DNA of 64,000 nt, taken from contig WSYH01000268.1 of NCBI GenBank assembly GCA_036426205.1, positions 147,153 to 211,152 of the forward strand, in the 5' to 3' direction. Positions within the stretch are counted from its first letter, which is position 1. Each line of letters starts with the position of its first letter. Source of the stretch: Ascaphus truei (lineage: Eukaryota > Chordata > Amphibia > Anura > Ascaphidae). Below are positions 37,150 through 46,075 of the stretch, in pieces. The position numbers and the translations under genes are program-made. The notes below the pieces were generated by a model that had not been told where the DNA came from, ran no database searches, and was given only the letters and a program-made list of their open reading frames with translations.

Positions 37150-37905
37150 GGGCATGGTTACTGCTTGCTTGCTCTCGCTTGCTCTCGCTTGCTGCTGCTT
37201 CCACTGAGCCCCTACAGTCGCAATTAAAGCGGCTTTAGTAGGGGCTCGCGCATGCTTTCCGTTTGCTTGCTGAGGCAGCTTGAACAGAGCCGACAGTGAA
37301 ATTTTAAATTCCCGCGCTGAGTCCGCTCACGTGACGCCTCAGCAACCAATGGAGGAGAGCAAGGGAAATGTGAACGGGGTTCTGCGACAGCGGGTGGAGT
37401 GTACCTTCTGCCCGATCCCTGTGGCTGTCAGCCTGGCGGGAGATGGAGGGGGTTGCGCGCGGGGGGGGGGGAGCGGGGGGTGATGTCATCATGCCCGATC
37501 CTGTGGCGTCAGCTGCGGGAGATGGAGGGGGCTTGCGCCGCCGGGGGGGGGGTGGGTGGGGTGATGTTCTCCATCTGCCGATCCCTGTGGCTGTCAGCCT
37601 GGGGGAGATGGAGGGGGCTGCGCTGCCGGGGGGGAGGCGGGTGATGTACCGCCATGCCCGATCCGTGGCTGTCAGCCTGAGGGAGATGGAGGGGGCTTGC
37701 CTGCCGGGGGTGGAGCGGGTGATGTCTCCATCTGCCACGATCCTGTGGCTGTAGCTGCGGGAGATGGAGGGGGCTTTGGCTGCGGGGGGGGAGAGGGTGA
37801 TGTGCCTCTGGAGTCTGTGCTGCTGCGGAGGATGGAGGGGGTTGCGCGCTGGGGGGGGGCGGGGATGTGCACTTTGCCGTGTGTGTTCGTGGGTGTGGCA
37901 TGATG
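37150..37905. repeat. Block X, copy 3
   Basis: Same head and hairpin as the other two X blocks, then about six noisy units of the 80-83 bp minisatellite. It grades into a TG microsatellite at about 37,905. Confidence 0.85.
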
Positions 37906-38035
37906 TGGATGTTGTGTGTGTGTGTGTGTGTTGTGCATGTGCATGTGCATGCATGCATGTGGTGTGGGTGTGTGGTGTGTGCTGTGTGTGTGTGTGTATG
38001 TATGTATGGTGTTTGTGTTATGGANNNNNNNNNNN

Positions 38036-38088
<53 letters not shown>

Positions 38089-38300
38089 GTGTGTGTGTAT
38101 GTATGTGTGTGTGTGTGCATGTGTGTGTGTGTGTGCATGTATGTGTGTGTGTCCATGTGTGAGTGTGTGTATGTGTGTGTGTGTGTGTGTGTACCAGTGT
38201 GTATGTGTGCGTGTATGTGTGTATGTGTGTGCATGTGTGTGTGCATGTGTGTGTATGTGTGTGTGTACCAGTGTGTATGTGTATGTGTGGTGTGTGATGT
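37905..38300. repeat. (TG)n microsatellite containing an 11-N gap
   Basis: TG/TATG repeats on both sides of N at 38,025-38,035. The true length is unknown. The long Cys-Val and His-Thr frames over this tract are artefacts. Confidence 0.95.
38025..38035. other. Assembly gap, 11 N
   Basis: Eleven N inside the TG microsatellite. Confidence 1.
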
Positions 38301-38390
38301 GTGTGCGCGAATATATTTATCAAAGTTGCACAATGTTAATAAATAATTTACTCTCACATGTCTTTTTTTAAATTTTTTAAATATTATATA

Positions 38391-38393
<3 letters not shown>

Positions 38394-38442
<49 letters not shown>
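38394..38442. repeat. (AC)n microsatellite
   Basis: About 24 AC units. With the upstream TG tract it forms an inverted pair that could fold back. Confidence 0.95.
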
Positions 38443-38445
<3 letters not shown>

Positions 38446-38509
38446 CCCCAGTGACACACAAACACACAGATCACTTCAAAGTGACACACACACACAGTGA
38501 TACCCGCCT

Positions 38510-38612
38510 CCCAAGCGCTTGCTGTCTCCTCTGCAAGGACAGCAAAAAGCTCCTGGTAGAGCGAGCGGCAGCAAGCGAGAGCGAGCGGCAGCACCTAAGC
38601 GCTTACTATGTC
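38510..38612 (-). repeat. Inverted partner of the block X head
   Basis: CGAGCGGCAGCAAGCGAGAG on + is close to the reverse complement of the GCTTGCTCTCGCTTGCTGCT head of block X at 37,165. If these are the two ends of one element, X copy 3 would span about 37,150-38,612 and contain the minisatellite and microsatellites. Confidence 0.4.
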
Positions 38613-38804
38613 CAAGGCCTAACACAGACTTACACAGTATAAAAACTTTTTAGCGTTTTCAAATTGTTATGCTGCTAAAATTGAAATGGTAACATATTCT
38701 ATCATTTTCAACATTTAGCTACATTAACCTTTCATTACCTTAGTTCTCATGCTGCCAAGTTATTACCCGTGTAAACTATGTATTTTGCAATAGGAACACA
38801 ATAT

Positions 38805-39370
38805 TATAGTTCTGGGAACTCCGAAACAGTGAAGAAGCCATATGGAGCCTGTGTGACTCACGGTGTGACTACTAGGGCTAGGACTGAAAGGCATAAAATT
38901 ACTTCTGTGTTCTCACCACAATGTGGAAAAGTCCAGTAGAGTCCCGTTAGATCTCCGTGCTGAGATTCATGATGGTGCAAGCGCTGTAATGCCTGTCGGG
39001 AACTCTGAGGTTTACTTCGGCAATGCAGATATCACTGGCCCCCTGCTCGTCTCACAGGAAATCCTCACATCAGCTGGTCCGGTGTCAACATGATGACGTA
39101 CACCCAACGTGTTTCGTCAGCAATGATGCAGACTTCATCAGGGTTTTCCATAGGGGTGGGCTAACAGCCTATTTATAGCACACTTACCCGATCCGGATTG
39201 GTCGATAGGAAAGAGCAATTGAGGAAATCACAAAAGGATATGCAACGGAGCATGAAATAGTGAACACGGACGTTATTTTGCCGTCCAGTCCTAGCCCCAG
39301 TAGGCTGCGGTGTGTCACACAGGCTCCATGTATCTTCCTCAGTGTTGCAGAGTTCCGGTGTCTCACACCT
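38805..39370 (-). mobile_element. PLE-type terminal repeat with ~100-bp inverted arms
   Basis: Arms at about 38,810-38,895 and 39,262-39,360 are reverse complements; both contain ATGGAGCCTGTGTGAC and GGGCTAGGACTG in the same order. Between them on the minus strand are TGCTATAAATAGG (near 39,175), CCCTGATGAAGTC (39,131-39,143) and GACGAAACACGTTGGGTG (39,101-39,118). The arrangement matches the other promoter-plus-hammerhead-like motifs here. Confidence 0.5.
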
Positions 39371-39507
39371 ACCTCTATTATTACTTTCCTGATTTTTTAT
39401 ATACTATTTAAATCTGAGTGGACAATTGTTGCCCTCTTTTAATAAATGTACTTTATATAAATTTACACACTAGGAATGTGATGTGTGCTCTTCCTTTATG
39501 TTTTATA

Positions 39508-39511
39508 GTTT

Positions 39512-39556
<45 letters not shown>
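39508..39556. repeat. (TA)n microsatellite
   Basis: About 24 TA units next to the inverted-repeat unit described below. Confidence 0.95.
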
Positions 39557-39558
<2 letters not shown>

Positions 39559-39559
39559 T

Positions 39560-40395
39560 TAGTTAAGTTATGGTGGGGAAACAAAGTGACAAAAACCCTC
39601 AACAGCAAAGCATATAGCCATGTTGAATGATTTTGAAGCAAAGGGTGGCACTGTGTGCTCATGTGCATGTCATTTCCCAGAATCCCTTGCTGCAGTGGAA
39701 GTGCTGTGTGCTGGGTGATAATGGTGAAAGGCGGGGTTGCAGACCTGTCTAAGACATGCAGATGAGCATACAGTAATATTTCCATTTGAGATATATATAT
39801 ATATATCAAGCCTATAGGGAACCATGTTAAAAATGGTTATTGAGGCAAAAAGTGACACTGTGTGCTCATTTGCATGTCATTTCCCAGAATCCCTTGCTGC
39901 AGTGGAAGTGTTGTATGCTGGGTGATAATGGGGAAAGGCGGGGTTGCAGACCTGCCTAAGACATGCAGATGAGCATACAGTTATATTTGCATATTTGCTT
40001 TCCTGTGGAGGGTTTTTGTCACTTTTTTTACTCACCATAACGTAACTCAGTATTATGGTTTAGCCTATCCCATAGCCTCTCTTGCATTCCCAGTAAAGTC
40101 AACCCCACACTGATGAGACCCATCAAGGTCGAAACAGCTGTCTGTGGGTGATTTTCTGGGTATGCACCTTAACCCTGGCTGTGCTCAAAGCTGTGACTAT
40201 GCAGCAAGCTTAAGCCTATAGGGAACAATGTTAAAAAATGGTTATTGAGGCAAAAAGTGACACTGTGTGCTCATTTGATGTCATTCCCAGAATCCCTGCT
40301 GCAGTGGAAGTGCGTATGCTGGGTGATAATGGGGAAAGGCGGGGGTTGCAGACTGCCTAAGACATGCAGATGAGCATACAGTTATATTTGCATTA
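39560..40395. repeat. Tandem 395-bp unit with inverted ends and a hammerhead ribozyme
   Basis: A core of about 175 bp with TTTCCCAGAATCCCTTGCTG and GGCGGGGTTGCAGACCTG occurs three times (about 39,614-39,787, 39,808-39,985 and 40,204-40,390). The second and third are 395 bp apart. Sequence at 39,560-39,613 is the reverse complement of 39,988-40,052 (GTGACAAAAACCCTC versus GAGGGTTTTTGTCAC), so the first two cores sit inside an inverted pair. The interval between cores 2 and 3 carries a ribozyme at 40,104-40,148. Confidence 0.75.
40104..40148 (+). ncRNA. Hammerhead ribozyme, complete core
   Basis: All invariant positions are present. Stem I is CCCACA (40,104-40,109) with UGUGGG (40,143-40,148). 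The first core segment CUGAUGA is at 40,110-40,116. Stem II is GACC/GGUC (40,117-40,120 with 40,127-40,130) around the loop CAUCAA. GAAA is at 40,131-40,134. Stem III is CAG/CUG without a loop (40,135-40,140). Then U and the cleavage-site C (40,141-40,142). A three-pair stem III without a loop is self-complementary and is expected to work mainly as a dimer, as known for hammerheads of PLEs and retrozymes. It would cut tandem transcripts into unit-length RNA. Confidence 0.85.
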
Positions 40396-40437
40396 TAATA
40401 TATATTTATATATATACATATATATATATATATATAC
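40396..40437. repeat. Imperfect (TA)n run
   Basis: TA repeats with ATAC interruptions at the end of the third core. Confidence 0.9.
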
Positions 40438-41380
40438 AGAACCAAAAAGTAGCACTAGCACCCGGGTGGGTGTCACGTGTCACCCTGAGGATCGCATTGA
40501 GCATTTTTCTGAGCAGCTTGTCAAGTGCTTTCAGTTTTCACTGTTAGCCTCCGGCATCCAGACAACAGCCCTTATCCCTTTAAGAGTATGGGCACACTCG
40601 CGCGCGGGCGCGCATCTATTGCCAGGGGGAGAGGAAAAGGAAGGAAGGGGAACCAGCTACACGTGCTGTCGGCTTGTGAACCCCGGAGAGACTGCTTCCA
40701 CCACAGGCACGTTCCTTGTGCACCACGGAAGGGATTTCGGGCGAAAGTACCGGCGGAGCAGAGTTTATAATCTGCCAGGACATCCCCTGCGCCGAGAGGA
40801 CACTGTTATTTCACCGCTTGTTATCACCCTGCTTGTCGTAAGTAGGGTTTTGATTTTACCATCTCCGGATGACCAGCTGCCCTCTACTGCTCCAATGCTG
40901 TCTTTTATGACAGAGTTCATTTCATAATAAATTTTATTTTTAGTTTGTTCACTAGGAGTCTTATTGTTCTATGTTATATAGTGGTAGACTGAGTTACCAA
41001 GCAGTTGTACGCTATGATTTGTGTTTTTCTCTTTTCTCGTTTCATGGCCTGTCAAGCACTTGTGCAGATTCTCTGAGAATCACAGGACTTACCATTTGAA
41101 CATTTGGCGCCAGGTTTTTTTCTTTTTTCATGTTGTATTCTGTTTGTACTAGACAGTAGGTACTAGGCAGCCTAACTTTATTCAAAGGATATTTTTTACT
41201 GTTTGTATCACTAAGTAGGTGTTTATACTTTAGCGCTATAGTCACAATTCTTTTTTTTTTTCGATTAATTCAAATTAAGACATTTAAAAAATGTGACATT
41301 CCTGACCTTGTATGTACATTACACTTTGCAAAATAAGGTCACTTGCTATCCTCGTGGCAGTCAGTGACATCACTGCCATG
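40438..41380. other. Unassigned GC-rich then AT-rich sequence, possibly the PLE 5' region
   Basis: GC-rich at 40,440-40,830, then TTCATAATAAATTTTATTTT and AT-rich sequence. An open frame of 187 codons begins in the TA repeat and has no motif. Its place between a hammerhead unit and a PLE reverse transcriptase suggests PLE 5' sequence, but nothing proves it. Confidence 0.3.
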
Positions 41381-41620
41381 CAGGGCCGCAGACACCTTTC
41401 CCGGGGCCCAGAACCAACGTTTCCACCGGGGCCCCCCACCCACATTTTGGCGGCCTTGCGAGAACCCCCCCTTCTCACGCACCACCTCACTTTCACCCCA
41501 CCTTACACTTCCCAGTCACCCTTTCCTTCCCCCCTCCTCTCTTACACCGCCTCCCCCCATGTATTTTTCTCCCCTCCCCACACTCAACCTCCCTCCCCAA
41601 TATACGTGCACACACAGTGA
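41381..41620. mobile_element. Possible hAT-like end
   Basis: CAGGGCCGCAGACACCTTTC followed by CCGGGGCCC resembles hAT terminal sequences that begin CAGGG. No matching right end was found, because a pyrimidine-rich tract follows. Confidence 0.3.
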
Positions 41621-41629
41621 CTGACACAC

Positions 41630-41865
41630 ACATCTCCTTATATCTACCCCTCCTCATATATCCTCACATCTCCCACTCCTCATACTTCCCACTCCTCATA
41701 TCTCCCCCTCCCCATATCTCCTCCTCCTCATATCTCCTCATACCTCCCCTTCCTCATATCTCCTCATACCTCCCCCTCCTCATATCTCCTCATACCTCCC
41801 CCTCCTCATATCTCCTCATACCTTCCCCTCCTCATATCTCTTCATACCATCCCCTTATATCTCCC
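41630..41865. repeat. Pyrimidine minisatellite (CCTCCTCATATCTCCTCATA type)
   Basis: Short units of CTCCTCATA with variants, ending exactly where an LTR begins at 41,866. The same repeat occurs at 60.55 and 63.5 kb. Confidence 0.9.
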
Positions 41866-42056
41866 TGTAAGAGATGTGTGCAGAGGTATGCAATGGAGAC
41901 CGTTTTTAAAGTGAAATTAAAATAAGGCTTTATTGCGCCTGTCCCTTTTAATACAGCAAAACATATGAAAACAACAAACGCCTATCCCTGTTTAAGGGCT
42001 AATTTATTTCCCCAGTCCCTTTCTCCAGGTCTGGAGGGATAATCCCATTACCACCC
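41866..42056 (-). mobile_element. 3' part of an LTR (coiled-coil element family), minus strand
   Basis: Starts TGTAAGAG on + and carries AAATTAAAATAAGGCTTTAT, as in the solo LTR at 18.8 kb. It is cut at about 42,056, where a plus-strand LTR begins. Confidence 0.7.
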
Positions 42057-42228
42057 TGTAACAGGAGATTTATCCCTGTTCACAAATGTGCCTCTAATCC
42101 AGCAGTGTGGTGGTTAACTGCTGGTAAACAATTAACCAACACCACCTGGCTGTTTACAGGTGTCAGAAAAAGCCTGCCTCTGAGACAGGAGAGCCTTCCC
42201 CTACAACTACAGAGACAGATAAGACTTT
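42057..42228 (+). mobile_element. 5' part of an LTR of the same family, plus strand
   Basis: Starts TGTAACAGGAGATTTATCCC and follows the LTR sequence for 172 bp to CAGATAAGACTTTTGA, then breaks into a TA repeat. Together with 41,866-42,056 it makes a head-to-head LTR pair. Confidence 0.75.

Positions 42229-42277
<49 letters not shown>
42229..42277. repeat. (TA)n microsatellite
   Basis: About 24 TA units directly upstream of the PLE reverse transcriptase frame. Confidence 0.95.
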
Positions 42278-42283
<6 letters not shown>

Positions 42284-42326
42284 GAGGTATTACACCCAAC
42301 TGCAGGAGGATCCAACTAAAAAATAC

Positions 42327-43802
42327 ATGCGAGAACTCAACAGGATCATTAAAACACTCCCGATCCGCACAAGAGAACAAATTCTGGACCTGATACCAGC
42401 TAACCCAAAACCTGGCACATTCTACATGCTCCCCAAAATTCACAAAGAGGGCAACCCTGGGCGCCCTATTATCTCTGGATCTGGCACACTCACCGAGAAT
42501 ATTTCTGGCTGGGTGGAGGGCATTCTAAAACCACTTGTCAGGAACACACCCAGCTATATCCAGGATACCACCGACCTGCTAAACAAACTGAATGCAATTG
42601 GCCCCCTCCCAACAGGAACACTGCTAGCAACCATGGATGTAGAGTCACTTTATACCAACATCCCCCACGAGGATGGGATTTCAGCCTGCAGATACTTTCT
42701 GGGACCGCAGGAGCCACTCACAGAGACAGTGACTAAATGCATCGAATTTATTCTGACCCATAACTACTTCACATTTGGAAATGACACATACCTTCAGACA
42801 ACCGGGACCGCTATGGGTACTCGGATGGCGCCACAGTATGCCAATCTGTTCTGCGCAAAACTGGAAAGTGACTTTCTGTCCACCTGTCACTTGAAACCCC
42901 TTACATACCTTCGCTACATCGATGACATCCTCCTGATTTGGACCTCTGGCGAACAGGACCTCCTACAGTTCTATGACAACTTCAATACTTTCCACCCGAC
43001 CATCAACCTCAAACTCACCCATTCCCCGGATGAAGTACATTTCCTAGACACCACCATTACTATAAAGAACAACCAACTACAGACCTCTATATACCGCAAA
43101 CCTACAGACAGAGCCAGCTATTTGAGGGACAACAGCTTCCACCCGACACACACCAAACATGCAACCATCTACAGTCAAGCCATACGATACAACCGGATAT
43201 GCTCCGACACAGCAGACAGAGACCAGCGGATTAAAGCCTTGAGATCAGACTTTATAAACCGTGGATATAACCACAGAATTGTAGACCAGCAAATTCACAA
43301 AGCCACCAGAATACCAAGAAGTGATCTTCTTGAATACAAACAGAAGGAGACAAGCGACAGGGTACCTTTGGTGGTCACATATAACCCACACCTAGGAGCC
43401 CTACGCAAGATCGCCAGGAAACTACAACCCATCCTCCAGGAAGATACAAGACTGCAACAGGTCTTCCCTGAATCACCCTTATTATCATACAGACAACCCC
43501 ATAATCTCAAGAATATTATGGTGAGGAGTAAAGTATTCAGCAGTACAACTGAATGCGGGACAAAACCATGCCAGGACCCAAGATGCAAAACCTGCGCAAT
43601 GCTCTACACAGCGGACACAATACAAATACCACACAGGAATCGGGAATACAAAATCAGAGGAAGGTTCACCTGTTGTGTGTTTGTGTGCAGGTCAGTCTGT
43701 GTGTGTGTTTGTGTGCAGGTCAATCTGTGTGTGTGTTTGTGTGCAGGTCAGTCTGTGTGTGTGTTTGTGTGTAGGTCAGTCTGTGTGTGTGTTTGTGTGT
43801 AG
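42327..43802 (+). CDS. Penelope-like element reverse transcriptase, truncated at both ends
   Basis: The 491-codon frame is open from 42,285. The PLE-derived part ends at about 43,671; the rest is read from a minisatellite. Motifs in order: [19 protein letters not shown] (36-54), [15 protein letters not shown] (about 99-113), [16 protein letters not shown] (about 157-172), the catalytic box [10 protein letters not shown] with YIDD at 197-200, FLDTTI (about 240), [13 protein letters not shown] (about 257-269), and the zinc-binding-like C-x4-C-x4-C-x2-C at 410-423. PLE reverse transcriptases are telomerase-related and prime at nicked DNA. The C-terminal GIY-YIG endonuclease expected after RGRFTC is missing, and the N-terminus starts at a TA repeat. 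No internal stop is present, so the copy is young but cannot encode a full protein. It resembles the Neptune-type PLEs; that subgroup call is moderate. Confidence 0.9.
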   Translation: MRELNRIIKTLPIRTREQILDLIPANPKPGTFYMLPKIHKEGNPGRPIISGSGTLTENISGWVEGILKPLVRNTPSYIQDTTDLLNKLNAIGPLPTGTLLATMDVESLYTNIPHEDGISACRYFLGPQEPLTETVTKCIEFILTHNYFTFGNDTYLQTTGTAMGTRMAPQYANLFCAKLESDFLSTCHLKPLTYLRYIDDILLIWTSGEQDLLQFYDNFNTFHPTINLKLTHSPDEVHFLDTTITIKNNQLQTSIYRKPTDRASYLRDNSFHPTHTKHATIYSQAIRYNRICSDTADRDQRIKALRSDFINRGYNHRIVDQQIHKATRIPRSDLLEYKQKETSDRVPLVVTYNPHLGALRKIARKLQPILQEDTRLQQVFPESPLLSYRQPHNLKNIMVRSKVFSSTTECGTKPCQDPRCKTCAMLYTADTIQIPHRNREYKIRGRFTCCVFVCRSVCVCVCVQVNLCVCLCAGQSVCVFVCRSVCVCVCV

Positions 43803-44070
43803 GTCAGTCTGTGTGTGTTTGTGTGCTGGTCAGTCTGTGTGTGTTTGTGTGATGGTCGGTCTGTGTGTATGGTGTGTGTTATTCAGTGCAGGTCAGTGGC
43901 AGTGTGTCTGTGCAGATCAGTGGCTGTGTGAGTGTCTGTGCAGGTCAGTGTCTGTGTGTCTGTACAGGTCAGTGTCTGTGTGTGCAGGTCAGTGGCTGTG
44001 TGAGTGTCTGTGCAGGTCAGTGAGTGTCTGTGCAGGTCAGTGTCTGCAGGTCAGTGTCTGTGTGTCTGTT
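43672..44070. repeat. Minisatellite with GCAGGTCAGT units
   Basis: Units of about 22-34 bp such as TGTGTTTGTGTGCAGGTCAG. It begins exactly where the PLE frame is interrupted. Confidence 0.9.
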
Positions 44071-44189
44071 GGGGGGAGGAGTGGGGGAGAGAGGGTGATC
44101 TGTGGTGTCGGGGAGAGGAGGAGTGCTGCTGCTTCTGAACTTTGCATGTGAGCTACGGGGAGAGGGAGGAGAGGCTGCTTCTGCTTGTG

Positions 44190-44303
44190 TGAGTGACAGT
44201 GTGTGTGTGTGTGTCTGAGTGACACAGTGTGTTTGAGAGAGAGTGTGTGTGAGAGAGAGAGAGTGTGTGTGAGAGAGAGAGTGTGTGTGTGAGAGAGAGA
44301 GAG

Positions 44304-44335
<32 letters not shown>

Positions 44336-44354
44336 TGTGTGAGAGAGAGAGAGA

Positions 44355-44385
<31 letters not shown>

Positions 44386-44640
44386 TGTGAGAGAGAGTGT
44401 GTGAGAGAGTGTGTGAGAGAGTGTGTGAGAGAGAGAGTGTGTGAGAGAGAGTGTGTGAGAGAGTGTGTGTGAGAGTGTGAGAGAGTGTGAGAGAGGGGGG
44501 GGACCGGATTTCTGTGAACGGGGGAGAAAGAGAGACAGGGGGGCAGAGAGGGGAAGGGGGAGAGAGAGGGGTGAATGGGGGGAGAGAGGTGAATGGGGAG
44601 AGAGAGGAAGAGAAACAGGGGGAACAGAGAGAGGGGCGGG
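44190..44640. repeat. (TG)(GA) microsatellite and purine tract
   Basis: Mixed GTGTGTGAGAGAGA to about 44,495, then GGGAGAGAGA-rich sequence to 44,640. Long minus-strand Ser/His/Leu frames over it are artefacts. Confidence 0.95.
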
Positions 44641-44678
44641 AAAATGACATCCCGGGCAACGCCGGGTATATCAGCTAG
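44640..44678 (+). mobile_element. Helitron 3' terminus
   Basis: A hairpin CCCGG-GCAACG-CCGGG (44,651-44,666) lies eight bases upstream of CTAG (44,675-44,678), which is followed by T. A short GC hairpin about 10 bases before a CTRR end is the hallmark of Helitron 3' ends, which mark where rolling-circle transposition stops. The 5' end was not found. The minisatellites from 43,672 may lie inside the element, which would then have split the PLE. Confidence 0.6.
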
Positions 44679-44989
44679 TATATTTTTATTTATATTTATA
44701 TATAAGTATCCACACACACTTTTAGTTGTGCTACAAACTCTCACATTTCCACACCCACCCACACCATTTATATCCACTCCCACTCCACACACACCTTGTG
44801 TAATGCACTGTATATACTGTGGGCTCCCCATTCATTTTTATTCACACTGATACACATACACACTCTTTCTTCACTTGCTTTCATTACCTTTTGACACCTC
44901 TAGCCATAAAACACATCCACACCGGGGGAAGGACCAGCACAGATAACATTCCAAGAGACACTGTTTTTAAGTAAACCCTTTGCTTGCTT
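44679..44989. other. AT-rich sequence without a recognisable feature
   Basis: Downstream of the Helitron end. No motif was recognised. Confidence 0.4.
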
Positions 44990-45110
44990 CATTCATTGTA
45001 ACATCGCCGGAAGAAGAGATCAGTGTATCTCGAAAGCTCGCACAAATAAAAGCATTTCGTTAGCCACAGAACGGTATCGTCTATTTATTTATTTGTTTTT
45101 TTTTTTTGTT
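44990..45110 (+). repeat. Conserved-looking repeat tail with hairpin and AATAAA
   Basis: GGAAGAAGAGATCAGTGTATCTCGAAAGCT folds into a short hairpin (GAGAT/ATCTC), then AATAAAAGC and GTTAGCCACAGAACGG-type sequence, ending in a T-rich run. From memory this is a widespread vertebrate repeat tail of uncertain class. Its GAAGAG-hairpin-CTCGAAAGC layout recalls the hammerhead-like motifs elsewhere in this window. Confidence 0.5.
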
Positions 45111-45289
45111 AATGTGACTTCTGTTTCTGAGGTAATTTAATGCACAAGCCCTTGGGAAAATATGTTTGTATTTCATCTTGTCTTCACATAGTCATCATAT
45201 GACGAACTATCCAGAATTAACCCGATCTCTTTCCCCTCACAATAAATCATACTCATTGTTCTCTGGTATGATACCTCAGGCGCCATTTT

Positions 45290-46075
45290 CCCGCCTCCCC
45301 GTCCCGCCCAATCACCGACGCTCTGCGTTCCAAGCCTCTCTCTCCTCCACCCACCCCCTGTTGCTTTGCGGGTCCCGATATGGAGGCTTGGAACGCGCAC
45401 GCCCAGTGGGCGTGGTCGGTGCCTAGCCGCCCACCCCCCACCTCACTATATAAAACCCTCCACGCCTACCAAGCCGGCTTTCTCTCGAGTTTCCTTGGAA
45501 CCTTCCTCCCCTCCTGTTCGCGCCTCTTCGTCGTCACGTGGGCGGAGGCAACCAATCAGCTTGCCCCGAGCTCCTCCCTCCCCCTTCACTCGCGCCTTTG
45601 TCCTCGCGCACGGTTGGCCGTTAAACCGCCGGGCGGACTGCGGGTAAGTTGGCTGCGCCGCCGCCGATGTGCTGACACGACTCTTTACACGGATGCAATA
45701 GCGGTAGGGAACCTAACCGCGGACGAGGCGATGCCAATTCTCTCCCCCCACCACCCACCTGCCCTCTTGTCTACTCCGCGGCGCGGCTTCGTGCGCCATG
45801 TTCCTCACAGCGGCCGCCATTTTGTGGCCTTCCCCCGACGCCCGCTGGGCCCTTCTCCACATCCTCGGCGCGCTCTCTCTCTCATCCCCCCCCCCATCTT
45901 CTCCTCGTTCATCTCTTCTTTGTTCCGTAGTTAGCCCGGCTAAAGGCCAATCGGGGGGTTGGGGGGGGAGGGGCGCAGGGAGAAGCGCAGTAACGTTTTG
46001 TTTGCCGGCTGGACAAAATGGCCGCCGGCGGAGGCGAGCCGCACGGGGTGTCCCTTTGTCCGGCTGATGGAGTAG
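45290..46075 (+). promoter_or_regulatory. CpG-island promoter with possible first exon
   Basis: About 800 bases rich in C, G and CpG. It includes CCAAT-type boxes (CCCAATCACC near 45,308, ACCAATCAGC near 45,551, GCCAATCGGG near 45,947), a TATATAAAA box near 45,448, a CACGTG E-box near 45,535, and GCCGCCATTTTGTGGCC near 45,813 (YY1-like). CGGGTAAGT near 45,641 would be a good splice donor on the + strand, giving a first exon from about 45,475 to 45,640. No start codon with a credible coding continuation is visible, so the exon would be non-coding. A host gene promoter is the best reading. The gene is not identifiable, and an element-derived CpG island cannot be excluded. Confidence 0.5.

Noticed and set aside
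37509..38594. 361-codon minus-strand frame and several Cys/Val-rich plus-strand frames
   Set aside because: They run through TG/AC microsatellites and an N gap and consist of His-Thr or Cys-Val dipeptides; there is no protein signature.
39101..39143. Minus-strand CTGATGA ... GACGAAAC as an active hammerhead
   Set aside because: The base pair next to CUGAUGA in stem II is disrupted and no stem I can form with the flanks; kept only as a hammerhead-like motif.
40364..40927. 187-codon plus-strand frame
   Set aside because: Starts inside a TA repeat, has no motif, and lies in sequence that looks like an element's untranslated region.
44037..44831. 264-codon minus-strand frame
   Set aside because: Almost entirely Ser/His/Leu/Thr from a TG-GA microsatellite.
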